DNA of 10,072 bases. Source: Candidatus Omnitrophota bacterium (GTDB lineage Bacteria; Omnitrophota; Gorgyraeia; Pluralincolimonadales; Pluralincolimonadaceae). Below, one piece after another: positions 5,347 to 10,072 of this stretch. Numbering within the stretch: position 1 is the first letter of the stretch; each line of letters opens with the position of its first letter. Under the pieces are notes generated by a model, which was given only the letters and a program-made list of their open reading frames with translations, searched no databases and was not told where the DNA came from. The position numbers and the translations under genes were made by a program. The stretch is from assembly GCA_020061685.1 (NCBI GenBank), contig JAGUXU010000104.1, forward strand, positions 1-10,072. The letters run 5' to 3'.

Positions 5347-6163
5347 CCTTCATGTCCATACACATCTCTCGGACGGTACTTTCTCGCCGAAAGAGGTCGT
5401 CGAATACGCCAAGAAGGTAGGGCTTTCCTGTATCGCCATTACCGACCACGATTGCGTTGACGGCATAGAGCCCGCCAGAAAGATAGCCGGGAAATTGGGA
5501 TTGGAGATAATCCCCGGCGTGGAGATGACCGCGCAGGAGAAAGGCGCCGAGGTCCACATCCTCGGTTTTTATCCGGACCTTAAAGACAAAAGGTTCCTCA
5601 AGAGACTGGAACTTATCTGCAAGTCAAGGGTAGATAGGATCTATAAGATGGCCGAGAAGCTCAAGAAATATAATGTCAGGATCGATCCTGAGAAGGTATT
5701 TAAATTAAGCGGCCCGGGTTCGGTCGGGCGGCTGCATGTCGCGACCATCCTGGAAGACGAAGGATATGTCTCCTCGGTACAGGAGGCCTTCAAGCGGTAT
5801 ATAGGCGATAAAGGGCCGTGTTATGTAGGTCATTTTGAGATGACCGCAAAGGATGTGATAGCCGAGCTTAAGAGAGTAGGCGCGGCGGTCGTTTTCGCGC
5901 ACCCGCACCTTATGGGCGGGGACGCGCTTATACGCAGATTTGTAAAATATGGGCTGGACGGAATCGAGGCGTATCACTCGGAACAATCGCAATCGGTCTC
6001 GAAGCGTTACGTGGCTCTCGCTGAAGAACTCGGGCTTTTGGTCACCGGCGGTTCGGATTGCCACGGGCTTAATAAAGGTGAGGTCCTGATGGGCAAGGTA
6101 AAAGTCCCTTATACTCTGGTCGAGGAGCTTAAGATATGCGCGCGCAAGACGAGAAATATATAG
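5330..6163 (+). CDS. PHP-domain metal-dependent phosphoesterase (YciV/RNase AM-like)
   Basis: A 277-residue PHP-domain protein of the YciV type. Characterised relatives are the 3',5'-nucleoside bisphosphate phosphatase and 5'-3' exonuclease RNase AM. The metal-site residues are in place: H8 and H10 (DLHVHTH), D15, D39 and H40 (ITDHD), E65 (PGVEM), H76 (EVHILGF), H191 (FAHPH), H216, and D243 and H245 (GSDCHG). The start is GTG at 5330, chosen because the PHP motif begins five residues later and no earlier start fits; it overlaps nusB by 17 bases. Its end overlaps ribD by 28 bases. Its tight placement among rib genes suggests co-translation with RibD, and the riboflavin pathway needs one unassigned phosphatase. 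The substrate cannot be read from sequence. Confidence 0.9.
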   Translation: MEKLADLHVHTHLSDGTFSPKEVVEYAKKVGLSCIAITDHDCVDGIEPARKIAGKLGLEIIPGVEMTAQEKGAEVHILGFYPDLKDKRFLKRLELICKSRVDRIYKMAEKLKKYNVRIDPEKVFKLSGPGSVGRLHVATILEDEGYVSSVQEAFKRYIGDKGPCYVGHFEMTAKDVIAELKRVGAAVVFAHPHLMGGDALIRRFVKYGLDGIEAYHSEQSQSVSKRYVALAEELGLLVTGGSDCHGLNKGEVLMGKVKVPYTLVEELKICARKTRNI

Positions 6164-7233
6164 CCGCGACGCTCGGATTGGCGAAAAGAGCGGAGGGCCT
6201 TACGAGCCCGAATCCCTGCGTGGGCGCGGTCGTCGTCAAAGGCGGCAGGATAATCGGCAAGGGTTATCACAAGCGCGCGGGCGGACCGCATGCCGAGGTC
6301 CTCGCGTTAAGGCAGGCAGGCAGAAAGGCGAAGGGCGCCACATTATATATTTCACTGGAGCCCTGCTGCCATTACGGCAGGACTCCCCCCTGCGTGGATT
6401 CCATAGCCTCGGCGGGCATAAAGAGGGTGGTCGCCGCCATGAAAGACCCCAACCCCTTAAATAACGGAAAAGGGATAGCCGCGTTAAAGAGATACGGCAT
6501 CAGGACCGATGTCGGGATCTTGGAAGACAAGGCCAGGCGGTTAAACGAGGCATTTATAAAATACATCACTAAAAAAATGCCATTTGTCACGGTCAAAGTC
6601 GCCCAAAGTCTGGACGGAAAGATAGCGACATGGACCGGAGATTCCAAGTGGATAAGCGGCGAAGAGTCCAGAAGGTTTGTCCATCGCCTTCGCGCCAAGG
6701 TTGGCGCCATAATCGTCGGCGCGCGTACGGTATTAAAAGACGACCCGTTACTGACCGCAAGGATAAAAGGCAGAGGCGTAAAACAGCCGTTAACGGCATC
6801 TTTGATAGAATCAAAAAGGAAGCCGTTAATGGCAGGTTTTAATAAACAGCCATTGAGGGTGATCTTATGCGGCGACTCAAAGATACCGTCCTCGGCGAGG
6901 GTCCTGAAGAGCAAAGGCGGCGAGGTCATAATAGCGAAGGCGCGAAAGGACGGCAGGGTCGATATAAAGGCGTTACTTAAGGACCTGGCAAGAAGAGGCG
7001 TGACTCACGTCCTCATAGAAGGCGGCGGCGAGGTCATAGCTTCCGCTTTAGAGGCCAAAGCGGTGGATAAGGTCTGTTTCTTTATATCTCCGAAGATAAT
7101 CGGCGGCCGGCAGGCGGTCACCTCGGTTGAAGGCCTCGGTGCCGGGAAAGTCAGCAAGGCGGTATATATAAGGAACGCGACCGTGCGTAAATTAGGCGGC
7201 GATTTTATGATAGAAGGATACGTAAGGAATTAA
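6136..7233 (+). CDS. ribD: Bifunctional diaminohydroxyphosphoribosylaminopyrimidine deaminase / uracil reductase
   Basis: Carries out the second and third steps of the GTP branch. The N-terminal cytidine-deaminase-like domain (1-145) holds the zinc site H52 with E54 (PHAEV), C77 (LEPCCHYG) and C86 (TPPC). The C-terminal reductase domain (about 148-365) shows KVAQSLDGKIAT, SKWISGEESR, VGARTVLKDDPLLTAR and VLIEGGGEV for NADPH and substrate binding. The start ATG at 6136 has GAGGAG at 6122-6127 and overlaps the PHP gene by 28 bases. Residues 216-240 are odd: KQPL occurs twice, 21 residues apart, and the stretch between is encoded by a palindrome of 63 bases, AT-richer than its surroundings. It lies before the strand leading to the NADPH site, where relatives vary in length, so function is probably kept. 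Confidence 0.97.
   Translation: MRAQDEKYIAATLGLAKRAEGLTSPNPCVGAVVVKGGRIIGKGYHKRAGGPHAEVLALRQAGRKAKGATLYISLEPCCHYGRTPPCVDSIASAGIKRVVAAMKDPNPLNNGKGIAALKRYGIRTDVGILEDKARRLNEAFIKYITKKMPFVTVKVAQSLDGKIATWTGDSKWISGEESRRFVHRLRAKVGAIIVGARTVLKDDPLLTARIKGRGVKQPLTASLIESKRKPLMAGFNKQPLRVILCGDSKIPSSARVLKSKGGEVIIAKARKDGRVDIKALLKDLARRGVTHVLIEGGGEVIASALEAKAVDKVCFFISPKIIGGRQAVTSVEGLGAGKVSKAVYIRNATVRKLGGDFMIEGYVRN
6779..6841. repeat. In-frame palindromic insert in ribD
   Basis: Nested inverted arms span exactly 63 bases, equal to 21 codons: TAAAAC (6779-6784) with GTTTTA (6836-6841), GCCGTTAACGGC (6786-6797) with GCCGTTAATGGC (6822-6833, one mismatch) and TTTGAT (6801-6806) with ATCAAA (6810-6815) around loop AGA. 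AAACAGCCGTT at 6781 recurs as AAACAGCCATT at 6844, 63 bases on, like a copied insertion boundary. Confidence 0.75.
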
Positions 7234-7234
7234 C

Positions 7235-7873
7235 ATGTTTACGGGGATAATCGAGGAATTAGGCGTAGTCGATAATATAGAAAGATCAAGAGACCCCCGT
7301 TTTTTTGCTATCAGGGCCAAGAAGATAACGGCGGACTTAAAAGAAGGCGATTCTGTCTCGGTCGACGGCGCCTGCCTTACGGTCGTAGGGGTAAAAAAAG
7401 ACGGCTTCTCGGTCGAGGTCATAGAGGAGACCTTGAAGAGGACCGCCCTCGGGGATTTAAAGAGAGGCGATAAAGTGAACCTTGAAGGCGCCCTCAAGGC
7501 CGGCGCCAAGATAAGCGGGCATTTTATGACCGGCCACGTCGACGGTATCGGCATGATGCTCGGCAGGAAAGAGGAGAAGGGCGCTATATTGATGGAGTTT
7601 AAGGCCGCGGGAGACCTTTTAGACGGTATAGTCTCAAAGGGTTCGATAGCGGTCGACGGGATAAGCCTGACCGTTGCAGGCATAACACCGTCTTCGTTCT
7701 CGGTATATATAATCCCTCATACGGCGCAGGTTACAACCCTCGGATTTAAGAAGACAGGCGACAAAGTGAACCTTGAGATAGATATGCTCGGCAAATTCGT
7801 CCGTGAATTTATGCACCGTGACAAACCCTCCAGCATCACCGAAGAATTCCTGCGGGACAAAGGCTTTATATAA
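7235..7873 (+). CDS. ribE: Riboflavin synthase, alpha chain
   Basis: Dismutates two molecules of dimethylribityllumazine to riboflavin plus the pyrimidine that RibH reuses. At 212 residues it shows the expected two homologous lumazine-binding barrels. The first opens with MFTGIIEELG and includes GDSVSVDGACLTV (38-50). The second begins at GHFMTGHVDG (95-104) and includes GSIAVDGISLTVAG (136-149). Each is followed by a conserved threonine segment (EETLKRTALG, PHTAQVTTLG), and a C-terminal helix for trimer formation (EIDMLGKFVREFM) completes the fold. The ATG follows the ribD stop by one base, with AAGGAA at 7224-7229. It is the last clear gene of the operon. No strong U-tract terminator follows. 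Confidence 0.97.
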   Translation: MFTGIIEELGVVDNIERSRDPRFFAIRAKKITADLKEGDSVSVDGACLTVVGVKKDGFSVEVIEETLKRTALGDLKRGDKVNLEGALKAGAKISGHFMTGHVDGIGMMLGRKEEKGAILMEFKAAGDLLDGIVSKGSIAVDGISLTVAGITPSSFSVYIIPHTAQVTTLGFKKTGDKVNLEIDMLGKFVREFMHRDKPSSITEEFLRDKGFI

Positions 7874-7913
7874 CTTATCATAAATTTCGATTTATAACCC
7901 TATATTTTGCGCA

Positions 7914-8046
7914 GGCTTGGGTTTACGCAGGGGCCTTGCTGGTCCGAGCGGGCACGGCTCCCGAGCGTAGCGAGGGAGAGCGAGGGCCAGCGCGGAGAGA
8001 GTCCCGCACGCTGGGCGGGACGAACGTCCCCGAGCAGATCCAAGCC
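7914..8046. other. GC-rich, highly structured intergenic element
   Basis: No credible gene lies between ribE and the nuclease. GGCTTGG (7914-7920) is complementary to CCAAGCC (8040-8046), closing a block of about 120 bases. Inside are strong hairpins: CTCCC...GGGAG around GAGCGTAGCGA (about 7951-7971), GTCCCGC/GCGGGAC (about 8007-8027) and GGGACGAACGTCCC (about 8022-8035). It could be an uncharacterised structured RNA or a composite of dispersed palindromes. The core GAGCGTAGCGA recalls the palindrome family seen in the RHS gene. Confidence 0.55.
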
Positions 8047-8067
8047 GGAGCAAATGATAAGATTAAA

Positions 8068-8096
8068 TTGACTATGAGCCTGCCCCATGTTAAAAT
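8068..8096 (+). promoter_or_regulatory. Sigma70-type promoter for the nuclease/tRNA-Pro/acyP cluster
   Basis: TTGACT (8068-8073), a spacer of exactly 17 bases and TAAAAT (8091-8096) give five of six matches at each box. The predicted start point, about 8102-8104, is immediately before the ATG at 8105, which argues for a leaderless transcript. There is no ribosome binding site in front of that ATG. Confidence 0.6.
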
Positions 8097-8104
8097 CTAG
8101 AGTT

Positions 8105-8575
8105 ATGTTAAGTAGGAAATCCCTGTTTCTCGTTCTCTTTATTTGCGCATCGTCAATTCTTCCAAGCGGTTTCGCCGAAATAACCGAAGAATTCCGGGTC
8201 ACGAGAGTGATCGACGGCGACACCGTCATATTGGAGGATGGCCGGCACGTAAGGTACATCGGTATGGATACGCCGGAGAGGGGTTACCCGTATTACGGTG
8301 AAGCGAAAAAGGAGAACGAGAGATTAGTCAAGGGAAAGAAGGTCGGGCTTGAATATGACGTCGGCAAGACGGATAAATACGGAAGGACGCTTGCTTATGT
8401 CTATGTGGATAGCGTCTTCGTTAATGCCGAGTTGGTCAAGAACGGATACGCGGTCATAGCTACTTTTCCGCCTAACGTAAAGTATTCGAAGGCGTTCCTG
8501 GCTTTACAGGAAGAAGCGAGAAAACAGAAGCGGGGGCTTTGGGGATTGAGATCGGGGCGTGGCTCAGTTTGGTAG
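8105..8575 (+). CDS. Exported staphylococcal-nuclease-like (thermonuclease family) protein
   Basis: A 156-residue protein from the preferred start, with an N-terminal signal peptide (LSRKSLFLVLFICASSILPS then GFA, probable cleavage before EITEEF) and one SNase domain. The motifs VTRVIDGDTVIL, VRYIGMDTPE, TDKYGRTLAYVYV and EEARKQKRGLWG are canonical; the R of VRYIG, the E of DTPE and the R of YGRT match the catalytic Arg/Glu/Arg of micrococcal nuclease, so Ca-dependent cleavage of DNA or RNA outside the cytoplasm is expected. An ATG at 8087 would add six residues but lies across the -10 box of the likely promoter, so 8105 is preferred. The stop TAG is at 8573-8575, inside the tRNA gene: the last residues SGRGSVW are written by tRNA sequence. 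Confidence 0.92.
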   Translation: MLSRKSLFLVLFICASSILPSGFAEITEEFRVTRVIDGDTVILEDGRHVRYIGMDTPERGYPYYGEAKKENERLVKGKKVGLEYDVGKTDKYGRTLAYVYVDSVFVNAELVKNGYAVIATFPPNVKYSKAFLALQEEARKQKRGLWGLRSGRGSVW

Positions 8576-8629
8576 AGCGCTTGGTTCGGGACCAAGAGGT
8601 CGACAGTTCAAGTCTGTCCGCCCCGACCA
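8553..8629 (+). tRNA. tRNA-Pro (anticodon CGG)
   Basis: The full cloverleaf is readable: acceptor CGGGGCG/CGCCCCG, D-arm GCTC...GAGC, anticodon stem CTTGG/CCAAG with loop TTCGGGA (anticodon CGG at 8587-8589), variable loop of five bases, and T-arm GACAG-TTCAAGT-CTGTC. Discriminator A and CCA are genome-encoded at 8626-8629. Its first 23 bases overlap the 3' end of the nuclease gene in the same strand, and acyP starts eight bases after it. Confidence 0.98.
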
Positions 8630-8637
8630 TTATAAAA

Positions 8638-8919
8638 ATGACACAGAAACGGGTTCACGCATTTTATTCGGGCAGAGTACAGGGAGTAGGTTTCCGGTAC
8701 ACTGCCGAAGCACTGGCCCGGAACCTCGGTATAACAGGTTGGGTCAGTAACCTGCGTGACGGAAAAGTGGAACTCATGGCCGAAGGCGAAGAGACGAACC
8801 TGAAGGATTTTTTGATCAGGGTCTCGGAAGAGATGTCAGGCTATGTCAGGGATGCCGATGTCTCCTGGGAGGAGCCGACCGGCGAATTCAAGGATTTTGG
8901 GATAAAGTTTCCCCGATAG
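8638..8919 (+). CDS. acyP: Acylphosphatase
   Basis: A small cytosolic enzyme of 93 residues that hydrolyses acyl phosphates such as carbamoyl phosphate and 1,3-bisphosphoglycerate. SGRVQGVGFRYTAEALARNL (11-30) contains the phosphate-binding loop GRVQGVGFR with its catalytic arginine, and GWVSNLRDGKVEL holds the catalytic asparagine. The length matches the family (90-100). The same frame is open upstream through the tRNA to 8539, but homology and size point to ATG 8638. That ATG follows the tRNA 3' end by only eight bases, with no ribosome binding site, so 3' processing of the tRNA would leave a nearly leaderless message. The ribosome would then have to start on a very short leader, or on unprocessed transcript. 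Confidence 0.95.
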   Translation: MTQKRVHAFYSGRVQGVGFRYTAEALARNLGITGWVSNLRDGKVELMAEGEETNLKDFLIRVSEEMSGYVRDADVSWEEPTGEFKDFGIKFPR

Positions 8920-8929
8920 GGCGGCCTAT

Positions 8930-9604
8930 ATGAGGTACGCGGTCTTTTCGGATATCCACAGCAATTTAGAAGCGCTCGAGACAGTCCTGGAGGCGCTTAG
9001 GAAAGAGGAAGTCGGCAGATATTTTTGCGTAGGGGATATCGTAGGATATGCCGCCGATCCGAAGGCATGTATAAAGATGATCCGTGAATTGGATTGCGTG
9101 ACCGTATGCGGCAATCATGACTGGGCGGCGGCAGACCTGATAGATTACTCCTACTTTAACGTATACGCGCGCGCTGCCGTTGATTGGACAAAGACACAAC
9201 TTGACGATCCCGAAAAAGATTATCTTAAGGCCCTGCCGCTTAAATATGAGGATGAAGAAATAACGTTAGTCCACGGGTCTCTCGAAAGGCCCGAGGAATT
9301 TGATTACATCTTCGCAGAAGCCGACGCCGCACGCACGCTCGATCTATGCCGGACAAAGATCTGTTTTATAGGGCATACCCACTCTCCGGCCAGATTTACG
9401 AAGGGCGGCAGGCGGCTTGTAAACGTCGGAAGCGTGGGGCAGCCGAGGGACAACGACCCCCGGGCCGCGTATTGTATTTATGACACGGATACAGGTACGG
9501 TCGAGATAAAGAGAGTAAAATACGATATCCGGAAAGCCATGAACAAGATTTTGGACGCGGGACTGCCGGAAATATTGGCCTATCGCCTCTTGGAAGGAAG
9601 TTGA
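8930..9604 (+). CDS. YfcE/MJ0936-type metallophosphoesterase
   Basis: A 224-residue calcineurin-like phosphoesterase. All five metal-binding blocks are present in order: FSDIHSN (DxH, residues 7-13), VGDIVGYAADP (GD), CGNHDWA (GNHD), LVHGSLERP (histidine) and IGHTHSPAR (GHTH), followed by the NVGSVGQPRD segment typical of this subfamily. Two metal ions (Mn or similar) are expected. Characterised relatives are phosphodiesterases on small or model substrates; the physiological substrate is unknown. The ATG lies 10 bases after acyP with a weak GGGCGG ahead of it, and the stop is followed after one base by ligA, so the three genes probably share a transcript. Confidence 0.93.
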   Translation: MRYAVFSDIHSNLEALETVLEALRKEEVGRYFCVGDIVGYAADPKACIKMIRELDCVTVCGNHDWAAADLIDYSYFNVYARAAVDWTKTQLDDPEKDYLKALPLKYEDEEITLVHGSLERPEEFDYIFAEADAARTLDLCRTKICFIGHTHSPARFTKGGRRLVNVGSVGQPRDNDPRAAYCIYDTDTGTVEIKRVKYDIRKAMNKILDAGLPEILAYRLLEGS

Positions 9605-9605
9605 T

Positions 9606-10072
9606 ATGGAAAAATCCAAGATCAAAGACCGGATAGAGAAACTTCGCGAAGAGATCCGCTATCACGACCGGCTTTATTACATCGACAATAAACCGAAGAT
9701 CTCGGACCGGGAATACGACCTCCTTATAAAAAAACTTCAGAGCCTCGAGAAAGAAAATCCCGGATTTATAACGCCCGATTCGCCTACCCAACGCGTCGGC
9801 GGCGCCCCTGTCGGCGGCTTTGCCGTGGTCGAACATAAAGTCCAGATGCTCAGCATGGATAACACCTACAACCACGATGAGCTGCGCGCCTTCGATGAGC
9901 GCGTAAAGAAGAACCTGGCAGGTGAGGGATATGAATATGTCGTAGAGTTGAAGATAGACGGTGTCTCTGTCTCCCTTACCTATGAAAAAGGCCTCTTTGT
10001 CCGCGGAGCCACGCGCGGAGACGGATTTAAGGGAGATGATGTCTCGATCAACCTAAAGACGATAAGGTCCAT
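9606..10072 (+). CDS. ligA: NAD-dependent DNA ligase, N-terminal part (3' end outside window)
   Basis: This is the first 155 codons of bacterial DNA ligase, which seals nicks in replication and repair using NAD. Domain Ia (about 1-65), which recognises NMN, is visible with HDRLYYIDNKPKISDREYD and ENPGFITPDSPTQRVGG. The adenylation domain follows, with HKVQMLSMDNTYN and the active-site VELKIDGVSVSLTYEKG, in which K116 should form the adenylate, then RGATRGDGFKGDDVS. Everything expected at this stage of the ligase is intact. A good ribosome binding site (AAGGAAG, 9594-9600) lies at the end of the preceding phosphoesterase gene, and the gap between the genes is one base. The C-terminal OB, zinc-finger, HhH and BRCT parts lie beyond the window. 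Confidence 0.97.
   Translation, partial: MEKSKIKDRIEKLREEIRYHDRLYYIDNKPKISDREYDLLIKKLQSLEKENPGFITPDSPTQRVGGAPVGGFAVVEHKVQMLSMDNTYNHDELRAFDERVKKNLAGEGYEYVVELKIDGVSVSLTYEKGLFVRGATRGDGFKGDDVSINLKTIRS

Noticed and set aside
6372..6929. 185-codon minus-strand reading frame opposite ribD
   Set aside because: Lies within strongly conserved ribD sequence and shows no protein family features.
7880..7895. Hairpin ATAAAT-TTCG-ATTTAT as terminator of the rib operon
   Set aside because: The stem is all A/T and no U-tract follows; at best a weak 3' end.
8087..8104. ATG 8087 as the nuclease start
   Set aside because: The -10 box TAAAAT of the likely promoter lies inside these codons, and the signal peptide is better formed from ATG 8105; low certainty without transcript data.
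8553..8629. tRNA-Pro as attachment site of an integrated element
   Set aside because: No integrase gene and no repeat of the tRNA 3' end are visible in the window, and the downstream genes are housekeeping.
8539..8637. N-terminal extension of acylphosphatase from ATG 8539
   Set aside because: It would translate the whole tRNA-Pro, whereas acylphosphatases are 90-100 residues and begin near ATG 8638.
9396..9875. 159-codon minus-strand reading frame across the phosphoesterase/ligA junction
   Set aside because: Antisense to two clearly conserved genes; composition is a mirror of their codons.

Overview
The window looks like a chromosomal segment from an uncultured, free-living bacterium of moderate GC content. 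The evidence is a complete riboflavin operon behind an FMN riboswitch, bacterial NusB, NAD-dependent DNA ligase, a tRNA-Pro with encoded CCA, and an RHS/YD-repeat locus full of short palindromic repeats. That repeat style suggests a lineage such as Omnitrophota, but this is an impression; no marker here settles the phylum.

Region 1 (1-2850) is an accessory RHS island. A YD-repeat protein enters from the left edge, already in frame, and ends with the RHS core boundary and a short charged tip. Its reading frame carries three copies of a palindromic repeat and two patches of degenerate heptamer repeat. Nine bases after its stop is an AT-rich CPBP-family membrane protease gene, in the place where RHS loci usually keep the immunity gene. 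Then comes debris: a fragment of a second RHS core, an unknown reading frame broken by a frameshift, and a TPR fragment with no start codon.

Region 2 (about 2958-7873) is a riboflavin operon. A sigma70-type promoter (TTGACA, 17 bases, TAGAAT) should start transcription at the base of an FMN riboswitch. The riboswitch is followed by an intrinsic terminator and then tightly packed genes: ribBA, ribH, nusB, a PHP-domain phosphoesterase, ribD and ribE. Together the Rib enzymes convert GTP and ribulose 5-phosphate to riboflavin. The one step without a classical enzyme here is dephosphorylation of the pyrimidine intermediate, and the embedded PHP phosphoesterase is a speculative candidate for it. 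Readable alternative pairing between the 5' strand of P1 and the 5' arm of the terminator gives a direct model for the switch. ribD carries an in-frame palindromic insert of 63 bases.

Region 3 (7874-10072) has a GC-rich structured intergenic element, an exported staphylococcal-nuclease-like protein with a near-leaderless start, a tRNA-Pro(CGG) overlapped by the 3' end of the nuclease gene, acylphosphatase, a YfcE-type metallophosphoesterase, and the first 155 codons of ligA, which runs off the right edge. All genes read on the + strand.

The most notable theme is repeated occupation of tolerant sites by palindromic DNA: the RHS reading frame, possibly the variable arm of the riboswitch, the ribD reading frame and the ribE-nuclease gap.
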